Origin: Hirsutella rhossiliensis
Taxonomy: Eukaryota; Ascomycota; Sordariomycetes; Hypocreales; Ophiocordycipitaceae
Direction of reading: 5' to 3'
DNA length: 64,000 bases
Assembly: GCF_020360975.1 (NCBI RefSeq)
Contig: NW_025408678.1
Coordinates: forward strand, 1,798,001-1,862,000
Both the position numbers and the translations under genes were made by a program. The notes under the pieces are model-generated. The model had not been told where the DNA came from, ran no database searches, and saw only the letters and a list, made by a program, of their open reading frames with translations. Positions 10,451 to 21,559 of the stretch are shown here, in pieces (position 1 is the stretch's first letter; every line of letters begins with the position of its first letter).

Positions 10451-13084
10451 TCACAGGAACACCTTGAAGCTCCCGCTCCCCTCCGACAGCATCTGCCCGG
10501 CGTCTCCCCTACCCCCCGACATGGTCACGTCCGTCCCCGGGCCGCTCTGCACCGTGGCCGTGCTCGCCGAAGGGCCGTGCCGCGCCGTCGTCGCGTTGAC
10601 GTCGTCCCGCCACCTGCGTGGAGACAGAGGCTCGGGACTCGCCCGCTCGCCCGGCCGCGCCCCGTCCCGCGCCGTTCCCGGTCGTGACGGGTGAAAGGGC
10701 GCGTCGTCGACAAGGTCCTTGTACGACTGGTGCGGCCCGCCGCTCCGCCGCGGGCCGCCAATCACCCTCCAGTTCTCCGTCGAGTCAAATGATATGTCTG
10801 TGCCCAGGCTCTTGCTCCCCGTCGACGACTCCATGTAGTACCAGTTTCTCGAGTCGTCCGCCTTGTGGCTGAGCAGCGCCTTGTCCGGCCTCCGCACCTC
10901 GGACACGCTCTCTCCCGCGTCGCTCTCCGCTATCGTCTCCCAGTTGGACATGGACGCGTCGTTGCGTGCATGCATTCTGTAGTTGCGCTCCAGTACCGAC
11001 GGCAGGGCCACGGAGCTGGTCGTCATGTTGGAGTGGGCGCCCAGGCCGTGCGGGTAGTGGTGGGACGGCTTGTAAATGGTGCCCGGAGATGCTTGTGCGC
11101 CGGGCAGATCCTCTATCGTCGGAATCGTCACGTCCAGGCCGGATCTAAAGTGGCCATTTCTTGCCTCGGCAAAGATGTCGGGCGTCGGCAGAAGCTGGTG
11201 CGTCGACTCGGGAAACGTCGTGTCTGACCTGTGGCTCCTCCGCGCCAGGTTGTGGCTCCTCTCCGCCAGCCCCTGGGGCTCGTCGCCCTCCACCGTCACC
11301 CACGATTCTCGGTCATCGTCGCTAGAGTCTGAGCTGTCGTCCATGCTCCCCATTGTCGCCGTTGTCGCGTCGTCGCTCAGCAGTGACCGCGGCGCTTCTC
11401 CATCCGACTGACGGTGCAAGGTATCCGAGGAACGCCGTCTCGACGACTGGGAAATAGCCTCGAGGTGAGCCAACGGGACTGGTCTCGACGAGTGCGTTCC
11501 AACAAACGCAGCGCCTCCTACTCTTTCCATCTCTCGCATCGACGACCCCGGAGTGTTGGCGTGGAGACTCGCCGCCATGGGGTTTGCCATTTTCGCGCGG
11601 TACTTGCTGGATAGATATGTCCTGCGGGCGCGTCTGCGGCGCACGTAGCAGATGAGTAGCATGAGGAGGATGGTGATGAATATGATGGGAATAATCGTGG
11701 CCAGCAGAATCTCCCCCGTGCTGAGATGGCCGATTTGGGCGTCGCTGGAGTCCACGGTTGCCGCGTGTGATTCGGACGTGCCCGTCGGTGTTGGAGACGT
11801 GGGTTTCTTGGGAACAGCAGTCGTGCCGTCGAGGGCGAGGAAGCTGATTCTGAAGGCCTCTGTTTCCTTGATGCCGGAGGTACCTGAACGCGCGACGATG
11901 GATATCTTAAAGTCACCCTTGGCCGACTTGGGCACATTGCCCGACATCTTGAGGCCGTCGACCTTTAGCCAGTCCTCGTGCGGGCTCGTCGTCACGTCAA
12001 CCCTGAGATCGTCTGGATTTCGGAAATGCTTGGCCAGGTCGAACTCGAAGTAGCTGCCCGGCCGCAGCTCCATGTCGTCGGGCGTGGACTCGAAAAGACT
12101 GGACGCGACATGGATCTCGACGAGCACGTCCAGGGTGTCGGCAAATGGGTCGTGGAACCTAATGGTCAGGTTTGTCGAGTGGTCTTCCTTGCCCGGAGTC
12201 CCCTTGAGCCTGAGCGTATCGGGGTCGTAAGAAAGCCAGTCGGGCAAGCGATCGGTCGTGACTTTCATGTCGCCGGGCGCGACGGGTTTGCCGTCGAGCT
12301 GGATCCCATTCTCCAGGCCGCTGTACTTGAGTTCGGAGCCCCGGCTGGCGTTTAGCAAGATGATGGGATGGTCCGTCGTCAGCTTGTGACTGCCGACGAC
12401 GACGGAAAAGGAGAGAGACGAGGCGGCGAAGCCGACAATGTCCGAGGCCACGAGGTTCAGGTCAAAGGACTGCGGAGGCTGGACCAGAGACTTGAAGGGG
12501 GGCGTCTTGCCCGAGAAGGTCATGGAAGGGGCGTCGAAATGGACCCAGGCCGGCAGCGGGCTGCCATCACCCGAGGTGGCGTAGTAGTTGAGGTCCTGGT
12601 CGCCAAATGTCTTTGGATCAAACGAGAACTTGAAGTCGGCCGACGGGTACGAGAGGATGGACGAGGGTGCCGAGAACTTGCCAAAGCTGTCAATCTGCTT
12701 GGCCATGGGAATCTGGATCTCGGGGGGTGGTTTTCGCGCCACGACGAGGGTGGCCTTCATCGTCGTCTCGCCCGTGTCGTCCTTGGCGATGATGTCGATG
12801 GGCTGTCCAACCACGTCGCCCGACGGGACGTCTGCGTCCTTTGGCGTGCCATACAAGCGGCGTTCATGACTCTCGATGGACAGCCAGTCGGGATGCTCGC
12901 CGAGCGAGTATGAGATGTTCTTTGAGCTCGAGGTAAAGGTAGAGGGCGCAAGCGAGTAGGAGAAGAACTTGTCGATGCGGGCGGCGGGCGGTAACTGAGA
13001 GTTGAAGGGGAAGGAGATGGTGGGCTGGCTGCTTGCCAATTGCGCGCAGAGGAGGATGAGGAGACTGGCGGGAAGCAAAGTCAT
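10451..13084 (-). CDS. axl2: Axl2/Bud10-like transmembrane polarity protein
   Basis: A single-exon 877-residue type I membrane protein. Residues 1-19 are a signal peptide. The ectodomain (about 20-445) holds tandem cadherin-like (CADG) modules, with repeated phrases such as HPDWLSIESHERRLYGTP, LPAWVHFDAPSMTFSGKTP, LPDWLSYDPDTLRLKGTP and HEDWLKVDGLKMSGNVP. One hydrophobic segment near 455-480 (ILLATIIPIIFITILLMLLI) is followed by the basic stop-transfer YVRRRRARR. The long cytoplasmic tail is Ser-rich with acidic clusters. In budding yeast Axl2 marks axial bud sites; filamentous orthologues act in polarity and septation. The start at 13084 gives the signal peptide directly. It is divergent from the Efm6-like gene across 1.8 kb. 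Confidence 0.88.
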   Translation of the reverse strand: MTLLPASLLILLCAQLASSQPTISFPFNSQLPPAARIDKFFSYSLAPSTFTSSSKNISYSLGEHPDWLSIESHERRLYGTPKDADVPSGDVVGQPIDIIAKDDTGETTMKATLVVARKPPPEIQIPMAKQIDSFGKFSAPSSILSYPSADFKFSFDPKTFGDQDLNYYATSGDGSPLPAWVHFDAPSMTFSGKTPPFKSLVQPPQSFDLNLVASDIVGFAASSLSFSVVVGSHKLTTDHPIILLNASRGSELKYSGLENGIQLDGKPVAPGDMKVTTDRLPDWLSYDPDTLRLKGTPGKEDHSTNLTIRFHDPFADTLDVLVEIHVASSLFESTPDDMELRPGSYFEFDLAKHFRNPDDLRVDVTTSPHEDWLKVDGLKMSGNVPKSAKGDFKISIVARSGTSGIKETEAFRISFLALDGTTAVPKKPTSPTPTGTSESHAATVDSSDAQIGHLSTGEILLATIIPIIFITILLMLLICYVRRRRARRTYLSSKYRAKMANPMAASLHANTPGSSMREMERVGGAAFVGTHSSRPVPLAHLEAISQSSRRRSSDTLHRQSDGEAPRSLLSDDATTATMGSMDDSSDSSDDDRESWVTVEGDEPQGLAERSHNLARRSHRSDTTFPESTHQLLPTPDIFAEARNGHFRSGLDVTIPTIEDLPGAQASPGTIYKPSHHYPHGLGAHSNMTTSSVALPSVLERNYRMHARNDASMSNWETIAESDAGESVSEVRRPDKALLSHKADDSRNWYYMESSTGSKSLGTDISFDSTENWRVIGGPRRSGGPHQSYKDLVDDAPFHPSRPGTARDGARPGERASPEPLSPRRWRDDVNATTARHGPSASTATVQSGPGTDVTMSGGRGDAGQMLSEGSGSFKVFL

Positions 13085-14881
13085 GATGGCCCAACGGCTC
13101 GCAAGGAGGCGCTATTCGTGAGGGCGCCAGGAGGTCAGGTCAGGTTGCCATCCAGAGAGTATCGTGAGGGGAGCGGACGGAGAGGTGGGAAGACGACGAG
13201 AAGGGGGGACGTGGGCAAAGAGAGGACGAGCAGACGTCAAACGGCAATCCATGGCTGGCGTGCGTGGTGATGCAGCCCCCTTCATTCCTCGGGGGCGTCG
13301 AGTCGCGGGGTCACTCATTGTGTGGGACGGGAAGCTCTCGGTGGCAGCTAGAGAGAGCACACGTTCCAAGTCGACAGACAAGAGGCGAGCAGAGGGGTTG
13401 GCCGCTGCATTCCAGCCCGCCGCTGACAATGGGGAATGAGACAGGCCGTCGGCGCCCCGGTCGGCGTCCCGGGACCGCTGCGGCGGGCGCGATGGGGAAA
13501 AGGCAGACCCGAACCAAGAGTCAGACGCGCCGGAGTGGAAAAGAAAGACATGGAGGAGACGCGAGCGCGTAGAGGAGCACGCACGCACTCGCTGCGTCAC
13601 TCAGTCGAGGAGAGGTTCGCGCTATAGCGCAGACTATAGAGCAAGGAACATATTTTAGCTTCGCCTCCCTTGAGTGGCAGCGCGTTGTCCAGCCTCGTGG
13701 GCTTGTGGGTATCTGCTGCATGGCAAATGCAATTTTTCACTCGGCATTGCGGCGGCCGTCGTCGACGCAGGTTGAGAGAGAACTATCCTTGGCGTCTCTT
13801 TCTCTCGTCCGAGGCTGGTGATGGATGGGAAGCAGAGTGAGCCGAGCGAGTGATGAGCGATGAGCGATGAGCGATGGTGATGGGCGACGAGTGACGAGTG
13901 AGTCGATGGACGCATCCATCCGCCAACCAACAACTGTCTGCTCGAGCCCGTCAAGTCGCCGCACAATTTAGACGACGAGAGCATTCAGTCAGTGAATGGC
14001 ATTGTTGGAGACGCAGCGAGCCCGCCGTGGGTGGAGCGTCCCTGCGAGGCCCTGGAACGCGGATTAGTAGAATGGCGCGCAAACTTCAATAAAGGCGTTG
14101 TTGCGTGGCGGTACACACGTGCAGTATCCGTATGCTCATACGACTAGCTCAATACTCGGTCATGGAGAGAGAGCGAGAAGATGATAAAAAAAAGAATGAG
14201 GGTGCACACTATCGACCAGCGGCTAGGGGTCCTCGGCGACCCCCCAGAGGCATGCTTGCGGTATGCTCGAGCTCGAGAGCGACGCTATTCGCTCCGTCCT
14301 AACAATGCTTCTCGAGTAGACAGCAAGAGAGCATGCTTCCCGGCGAGGGGATGCCCGTCGAGGGGATGCCCGTCGAGTCGAGTCAGAGAGGCTGGAGTGG
14401 GACAAGACGGACAAGTGGGGAGAAGGGAGGGAGGACACAGCACGCGAGTCTGTAGGTTCGAGAGTCGCGGGCAGAATCCGACGAATTCCTTCTTTCGAGG
14501 CGCTGAGGCAAGAGGCAGAGGCAAGAGGCAGCCAAGGATGAGACGTCGGCATCGTCGTCGTTGCTCGTCCATCTACGGACAGCAAGCCCGTCCGAGGATG
14601 TCGCTTTCCCGCAGAGAGTACCTCGCGTTGGCCCCACGTGCCCGCTGGACAGACGGTACCGGGATACCTGCTTCCCTAGCCCCCAGCCCAAGAAAAAAGC
14701 CAGCTTCGTTTTTTCCTCTCACCAAGATCTGATAAACCACATACGCTTCCAATCGTCGAAGCCACCGTCCGTCTCTCTGGATCAACAAGCAGCCCTGGAA
14801 GTAAGAGTACATAACACTTGAATACAAGATCCATGGCCCCCCAGCCAAGCTGCTTACCCTCAAAACCATCTCCACCGCCCA
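13085..14881. other. divergent intergenic region
   Basis: This is the shared 5' region of the Axl2-like gene (-) and the methyltransferase gene (+). It holds a short GATGAGC triplet repeat at about 13852-13876 and many overlapping low-complexity frames. I see no supported gene or RNA. Confidence 0.6.
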
Positions 14882-15912
14882 ATGTGTCGCTCGCCGTCGC
14901 CTCTGCTCGACCCCGTCGCCGTCAGCGAGGACCTGGCGCCGCTGCCGAGCCTCAAGCAGGCCGGAAGTGCCACCATCGATTTTGACGGCCAGCTCGACCG
15001 CCCGCTCAAGTACCACGAGGATGTGCGGACGGGCTGCGGCGGGCAGACGTGGCCCGCCGGCCTGGTGCTGGCCAAGCACATGCTGCGTTATCGTCGACGT
15101 GAGATTCAGGACGCGACAATGTGCGTCTTCTCCACTGTACTATTCTTCCTCTCGTTGCTTCTCCCCCTCCCCTCCCGCCTCCTCCGCCCTGCTTGGGTTG
15201 GGCGATCCATTGCCGCCTGGGCTCAACCAACAGGGCAAGACAAAGAGTCCGAGGAGAAAGGAAAACAACAACAATGGCGAGGACAAGGCAGGAAGGAGGC
15301 GTTTTGCTGACTTGGAACCCCCCCTGCAGACTGGAGCTCGGCGCTGGCGGTGGCTTGGTTGGGCTTGCCGTGGCGCTGGGGTGCAGCAACACGGCCAAGG
15401 GCTCGCTGCTGCTGACGGACCAGGACGAGATGCTGGGGCTGATGCAGCACAACATTCAGCTCAACGACGTCGGGTCGAGGGCCACGGCCCTGGTGCTCAA
15501 CTGGTAAGTCGTCTCCTTTTTCTCGCCCTTGCAGTCCGGCCATCGAGCTTGGATACGCCCATCGTACTGTACGTGGTGCCGTCGTCTGACGGAGCCTTGG
15601 CACAGGGGCGAGCCGCTGCCAGCGGTGGTGGTGCAACGGCGGCCCAACGTGATTCTGGCGGCCGAGTGCGTCTACTTCGAGCCGGCCTTTCCACTGCTCA
15701 TGCAGACGCTCAAGCATCTCTTGGCGCTCAACGACGGGGCCGTCGTCTACTTCTGCTTCAAGAAGCGCAGGCGTGCCGACCTGCAGTTCATCAAGATGGC
15801 CAGGAAGGCGTTTATCGTTGAAGAAATCCCGGACCAAGACCGGCCGGTGTTTGCGCGCCAACAGCTATTCCTCTTCAGCCTGAGGAGCAAGACCAAGACA
15901 ACGGGGGGCTAG
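14882..15912 (+). CDS. efm6: METTL21-type protein-lysine N-methyltransferase, Efm6-like
   Basis: Three exons, 14882-15120, 15330-15503 and 15606-15912, giving 239 residues. Both introns are phase 2. The donor at 15121 (GTGCGT) rebuilds the motif DATILELGAGGGLVGLA, the SAM-binding motif I; a nearer GTGAGA at 15099 does not keep frame. Other family marks are the substrate-side CGGQTWPAGLVLAKHML, the LLTDQDEML motif, VLNWGEPLP, ILAAECVYFEPAFPLL and a C-terminal YFCFKKRRRAD. This pattern fits seven-beta-strand lysine methyltransferases of family 16, and the last motif resembles Efm6, which in yeast methylates elongation factor 1A. Substrate is inferred from family only. Confidence 0.85.
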
Positions 15913-17900
15913 GGGGTTACACAGGCCAGAGCGGCGGAAGTGGCGGTGGCAGAGGCGGGCAGCCCGCTTTGCAGGGATCGGTTGAAGCATTGGATGCTGG
16001 CTGATGCCGGACACGGTTCGCTGTGTACCCTATGCGCTTTGGGCATGCCGCCGTCCTGTTTGGAAGGAGGATTTACTTGGCTGGTTGGCTCGAGGGCTGC
16101 ACCGAGAAGAAGGCGGTTGCGCGGAGAGGTCTGATGGGGCTGGGGGATATGCATCGGCTCCGTGGGTTGCACCAAAGGGGCGGAAGAGGGAGATGGCGTA
16201 TGCCGTGGCGGGCAGCGGATGGATGGACAGGCGGGAGCAGGTGTTTGCGTGGACGCATGCCGCGATGCAAACGAGGAGCCACCTTGGGTAGGGCACGGGC
16301 GAGCGGGAGATGGGAGAGGTGCAAAGAGGGCATGCCGCCGTTTGTGGGGGATGTTGCAATGGGCGGTGGGCATGGCGAGGTGGCGTGGCGGATGGCCTCA
16401 CCGGGTCTGCCCCTTGGAAGACGGGCACGGCGCGACGGAGAAGGGGGACTGGCGGTCCGGGATGAGAAGTGCCGGAGGCGGAGGAGCGAGGGCTTGGCTC
16501 GGCATGCCGTCTCACCTCAGCCGTGATGCAAGCGTTGCATGTGCCCGAGCACCATTGACGGCCTTTGGTAGGATGCCCGATGCCCGTCCTGCAGCATGGG
16601 CGTTGCTGTACCTGCAGCGCACAGAGGGAGAAAGACGAGGCTTTGCCTTGAGCGGTGCGAGGTAGGGATACGAGGCGAGTACAGTGCATGCTTCAGGACG
16701 CGCGTTGATGGGTGGAAAAGGGCTCGGGGTTGTGGGCACGGCTGTCCCGCATGGCGACGACGCGCACTGCTCACGTGTCGGGGACATGAAGAGAATTGCC
16801 TGAGAATAGCCTAAGAATAAGTTGATTAACTCAGAGCTGGACGTGAATAGAAGGTGGCCCGTCCTCGGGGCCCCAGCTTGTTTCATCCCCCTTGCCCCTG
16901 AAGGGCGAAACGCCTCCCCTTTGCCATTAGACGGCGCGGCGCAGCAGCCAACAGCCAACCTGGGAAAAAGAAGCAGTTGGCTTCGGCGAGAAAGAAAAAA
17001 GGGTCGGAAAAAAAAGGGGGGGCCAAGGGATTTCCAACGATCGCCCCCCCTCTTCTTCCTTTCCGATGGTCCCGCTGCGGTTCGGCGGGTAAAAGAAGAG
17101 ATTTGACTTGTTGGTGATATAAGTGGGGGCGCACAAACAAACAAACACACTCACCTCACACGCCTTGCTGCTCGTTAGTACCTGCCCAAGCCAGGTACGG
17201 ATACGGAGTAACTACAGTATCCGTAAGAAGGTGGTGGTGGGTTTGCAAAGGTGCCTTTTCTTTTCTACTTCTCCTCCTTGCCATGTTGGCAGGTTGGGCG
17301 ATTCCAAAGTACTTTCGTAGGGTTAGGTTAGCTGGGAGACGGCGGCGGAGATGGGTCGGGAAACTCGACGGAGATTAAAATGGGGGAAGAAAGGAAAGGA
17401 AGGCGGCGGCCCTCCCACCCGTCCATCCATGATCCATCATGCTCGGCTGCTCAGGCACGCAGCCTCTGCCATTGGCTGCGTGCCTGAACAAGGAGTCGAG
17501 TCCGACAACCACCACCACCACCACCTCTGTAAGTACTGTACCTCTATAAGTACTGTACCATCCATGTACAGCGGCCTGCCTGCTGCAGTAATTACAGCAC
17601 AGTACAGTACAAGCTCGTGGTCCGGCCAACGACCGACGCTCTCGAGGAGTGCCAGCGCAGCCGCCGGGGCCACGCACCGGGCCGAAAGGGGCAAGGAGAC
17701 TGAACAAGAAAAAAACATCGAGGGCCGACCTCGCCGGCCCTTGCTGGTCCAATGGGCGTTGTCGTCACCGGCGTTGAACGGCATTGAGCTGGCCCAGCCC
17801 ACAGGGCCTCCTAGGTGCAGTAGTACGTACGTACTACCTTACCTAGGTAGGTACTAAGTAAGGTAGGTAGGTACAGTACCTGCAGCAACTACCAGCACCC

Positions 17901-17940
17901 ACAGTCCAGCACAGTCCGGCACAGTCCAGCACGGTCCAGC
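17901..17940 (+). repeat. four tandem 10-bp units (ACAGTCCAGC)
   Basis: Four consecutive units read ACAGTCCAGC, ACAGTCCGGC, ACAGTCCAGC and ACGGTCCAGC. They sit directly after the TAGGTA-rich cluster. Confidence 0.9.
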
Positions 17941-19048
17941 TGCTGCAGGCTCCAAACATGGAAGTAAGTGCGTGCACATTAGGCGACATTAGGCGACAGC
18001 CGCCAGGCCAACGCCGTCTTCAGCTTCTCCCAGAGGCACCATGTTTTCCTTCTTCTTGACCCTCCCATCAGGCCAAACCTAATCTCACACTCTAAGTGGG
18101 ACAAAAGAGCGCGCGAACTTCCCGGCGACGTGGATCCACGTGCTCCCCGGCCCGGTGGATCGTTACCTTGCAGGGTTGATGTTTCTCCTTTATGGAGTCG
18201 CTACGTATTTCTAATGGCTGTGGGTGGTGGCATCAGACTTTTGGCGGCCCCCTTATTTTTCTTTTTTTCGTTTCGTCTTATTTATCACAGTGTTTTGTTT
18301 TATTCATTTTTGCTGTCTTGCTTGTTGGGCCTTTTCTCCCTCTTTTCTTTGCCCATGCAAGCCAATCACGGAGAAAGGGCGTGTGGTCTATTGATGCACT
18401 CACTGTTGGCTCCAACGTGGAAAGGGCCCGCGATGCCTCGTTGGGCAATTCCATCGATACACACGCACACACACACTCTCTCTCTCTTTTTCTGTCATGC
18501 CCCTGAAATGCCCCTGAAGAACGCCGAGAGAGAGTCGTCTGATGGTGCGTTTATATCAAAAAGAATCAGATGCTCTCCCGGTCTGCCGCCCTAAACGCTC
18601 GGATCCATGCCGCCGTCGGTGTAAGAGGAGCGAGCAGTGAGACGAACATGTACAGCACAGTGCGTGTCCACTCACCTCACCTCCCAGCCTGCCAGGCAAG
18701 CAGGTCACCAGCAACACGTCCTCCGTACTGTACATACAGTCGTATTCGCGGCCCGACCTGGCCTGTCTGCAGCGTCCTGCAAGGTGCCTGGCCAGCGACC
18801 CGCACCCCCCTGAAGCCCTGTACCTCCTACCTCGAGCGACTTGCCCTCCCCCCCCCCCGGAACAACCGACTTGGGCCGTGGCCTTTTGCTGACGCCTCTC
18901 TTTTCCTCTCCTCACTCACTCACTCTCTCTCTCCTCTTCTCTTCTCTTCTTCTTCCAACTCCTTACCTTCCTTTCCCCCCCCCCCCCCCCGTTGCCTGCC
19001 TCTCTCCTTGGCTCTCTCTCTCGCCAGCTGCTCATACACTCCCTTGAC

Positions 19049-19056
19049 TATTTATA
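19049..19056 (+). promoter_or_regulatory. TATA-like element and pyrimidine-rich core promoter of the DPBB gene
   Basis: TATTTATA lies 207 bases upstream of the start codon at 19263 and is followed by further CT-rich stretches. A long CT tract (18897-18980) precedes it. This resembles promoters of highly expressed fungal genes; the start of transcription is not mapped. Confidence 0.4.
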
Positions 19057-19262
19057 CTTGCATATCCCGCCGTGGTTTCGTTCCTTCAGAATCCCCGTCA
19101 CGAGCAGGTCTCTCTCTCTCTCGTTCTCGCCAACGACACTCGTTCCACTTTGCAGAGCAAAGTCTTGCTTGTCGGGTCATCCATCCTCGCAGAGTCCAAG
19201 GAAGCAGCATCACACCACCACTGTCCTTTCCACCACCCACTCAACCCACCACCGCCGCCGCC

Positions 19263-20135
19263 ATGAAGACCGCCGCTGTTGCCTCGGCCCTCTTTGCCGC
19301 CGCCGCCTTCGCTCACCCCTTCCGCCTCGGTCGTCGCGACAACCAGCACCATGCCCGTGCCATGGTCACCGTGACCGACTGGGTCACCGAGACGGCCTAT
19401 GTCACAAAGATGATCGACGCCACCACCACCCGCTGGATCACCCCCGGCGCCTACGCCGAGCCCACGCCTGCTGCCGAGCCCAAGGGCCAGTTCTACGAAC
19501 CCCCTCCGTCCGCTCCCGAGCCCGAGCCTGCCTCCTCGTCCGCTGCTGTTCCTCCTCCCCCACCGCCGCCGCCGCCCCCTCCGGCGCCTACTTCGGCTGC
19601 TCCCTACGTTCCTCCGCCACCGCCTCCGCCTGCGCCCAAGCCCAGCTCCTCGTCCAAGGCCCCTGCTCCGTCGCCACCCCCGCCTCCTCCCCCGGCCCCT
19701 GCGCCTGAGCCTGAGCCCGCGCCGTCGACCCCGGCTTACGTGCCTCCTCCTCCCCCGCCGCCCTCGTCTTACCCCGTTCCTGAGCAGGCTGCCGAGGCTG
19801 CCTCAGCCGGCGACAGCGGTGCCCAATCGTTCTCGGGTCAGATCACCTACTACGATGTCGGCATGGGCTCTTGCGGCCAGGACGACTCGGGCAAGGACAA
19901 CTCGGAGAACATTGTCGCCATCTCCAAGGACAAGATGGGCACCCAGTCTAACGGAAACCCCATGTGTGGCCAGAAGATTACCATCCACGCCAATGGCAAG
20001 ACGACGACGGCCACGGTCCGCGACAAGTGCATGGGCTGCTCCGCCAACAACATTGACGTCAGCAAGAAGGTCTTCATGGAGCTCTACGGCAGCCTCGACG
20101 GCGGCCGCCTCCCCGTCAAGTGGTCCTTCAACTAA
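19263..20135 (+). CDS. secreted proline-rich RlpA/expansin-like double-psi beta-barrel protein
   Basis: A single-exon 290-residue protein. Residues 1-17 are a signal peptide and a dibasic site (GRR) follows near 27. Residues 80-185 are low complexity, with four polyproline blocks of 7-11 residues alternating with Ala/Pro/Ser and Glu-Pro stretches. Residues 192-290 form a double-psi beta-barrel domain with [30 protein letters not shown] and the conserved NNIDVS Asp. Family members include RlpA-like, barwin-like and expansin-like wall proteins. A wall-associated role is likely; enzymatic activity is not implied. The start codon sits in GCCGCCATGA and gives the signal peptide. The frame is also open upstream to 18570, but that part is leader. 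An AATAAA lies at 20695. Confidence 0.88.
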   Translation: MKTAAVASALFAAAAFAHPFRLGRRDNQHHARAMVTVTDWVTETAYVTKMIDATTTRWITPGAYAEPTPAAEPKGQFYEPPPSAPEPEPASSSAAVPPPPPPPPPPPAPTSAAPYVPPPPPPPAPKPSSSSKAPAPSPPPPPPPAPAPEPEPAPSTPAYVPPPPPPPSSYPVPEQAAEAASAGDSGAQSFSGQITYYDVGMGSCGQDDSGKDNSENIVAISKDKMGTQSNGNPMCGQKITIHANGKTTTATVRDKCMGCSANNIDVSKKVFMELYGSLDGGRLPVKWSFN

Positions 20136-21559
20136 CGCCCTTGATCCCCGTCACCCAAAGGGCCTTGGGATCCCAACCCCCAAGTCGAGGGCTTGCTCGC
20201 ACGCTCCTCCGCCTCGAAGCATGCCTGCCAGCCAATCATGCTTCGACGGACCGGCGTGTGTGCAGCCCGCTCTTTGCAAATCTAGTACGAAGTCATGATT
20301 TCCTTTGCTCGTCTTTTCATGTCGACCCAATCACCGGCGCCGGACGGAATGTGGATATGGGGTCACTCGGATACCACTTGTTTGGGGGCGAGGGTGGAAA
20401 CAGACTGGGCTGGTCTATCTGTCGGTTCTCGCGTTTCTACTTTTCCAACGGCGCATGGTGCGCTTGACCCTCTCTGGCGGGGGCATTCTACCGTTCCTGT
20501 ACATACTTGTCATGCGTCTTTGCGCAAGACGCTTCACGCCCTGGACAATGGGAAATACCATCTTTTGGATACTTGTCGCGGCCCCTGGGTGATGATGCTA
20601 GCAGCGCGCGTGATGACAACGTCCCCAGGCTGTCCTTGAAACAATCCATGAGCATAAACAGGCTAACCACGTTTGCTCCCCCGCCCCCCCTTCTAATAAA
20701 GCTTCACCGAGGCAGACCGTCTGGGGCTTTTTGACTTTCCGGGGGATTTCCAGCGGGGCCTGTTTCCCTTTCGCTCACGACTAGCGGGTACGGGGGCGGG
20801 ACACCGGGGTTCCACTGGCACCCGCTCCAATGGGCCGGGATTCTTCGTCCTCTCGCAGGCCCCTTGTTCCTTTTCGGAAACGGTCGTCCTTTGTTGTCGG
20901 TCTGTCAGTCCATGGCTGCCTGTCTCACGAGCGTGCCACGTCTCTGTCGCAAACCCATATTTTTTCTTTTTCCACCAAGTAGCGGTCGGCCAGCCAGCCA
21001 GCCCCCTCTATTTGGATGTTTTTTCTTCCTCGCAGGGGGGGGGGGACAAGTCATCTAACCGAAACTCCCTCGCCTCGCCTCGTGATGATTTGTTTGCTGT
21101 GCTGACGCCTTGTCGACACTAAGACGGCCCTGTGCGTCGGGGGCGCGTACTGTAGCACGGTAGGTAGGGGGGCGGCGCAGCGCCGGCGGGCCGACGAGGC
21201 GAGTCAGACCGCTGCGCCCGATGTTTGCGGTATGCGAGAGGAGGCCTCCTTTCTATCGGGACAAGGACACAGCCTCCGAAGGTGGGGGTGACGGGGCTGC
21301 GATATGCTCTGCTGGGCAAACAAGAGAGTGAGAAAAAACATCACCTGCGGAAAAAAGGGGGCGGGTAATGGCGGGCCGCCGCGAAGCAAAAGCGACTCCG
21401 TGCTGTGGCGGACTGTGCATTGAGGTTGAGACAAGAGACGAGACGAAAAGGCGGTATAATGGAAGGAAGAAAGGAGGCCCAGAATGCGCTTCTTCTTCCT
21501 TGGCCCGACGCCCTTCGCTTCCCCCCTTTCTTTTTCTACGTCTACTGTATTCTGTCCCT
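20136..21559. other. convergent 3' intergenic region
   Basis: This lies between the stops of the DPBB gene (+) and Ccz1 (-). AATAAA at 20695-20700 could be the polyadenylation signal of the DPBB transcript. Poly-C and poly-G runs occur near 20680 and 21037. No gene is seen. Confidence 0.6.

Larger units (their letters stand above)
15913..19262. other. 3.3 kb gene-poor region
   Basis: No gene is supported. Overlapping frames at 16030-16689 (-), 16162-16665 (+) and 16512-17150 (-) are arginine/proline-rich with no recognisable domain. The region holds a TACGGAGTA copy at 17202, a dense TACCTA/TAGGTA cluster at 17820-17882, a four-unit 10-bp repeat at 17901-17940, CACGTG near 18134, and a long pyrimidine tract with a poly-C run at 18895-18992. 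The last 300 bases are the promoter and leader of the double-psi barrel gene. Confidence 0.55.

Noticed and set aside
15099..15104. GTGAGA as the donor of intron 1 in the Efm6-like gene
   Set aside because: Using it puts the next exon out of frame; the GTGCGT at 15121 keeps frame and rebuilds the SAM motif.
18570..19262. In-frame upstream extension of the DPBB protein to a 521-residue form
   Set aside because: The signal peptide begins at 19263 in a good start context; the upstream text is CT-rich leader with a TATA-like element and poly-C run.
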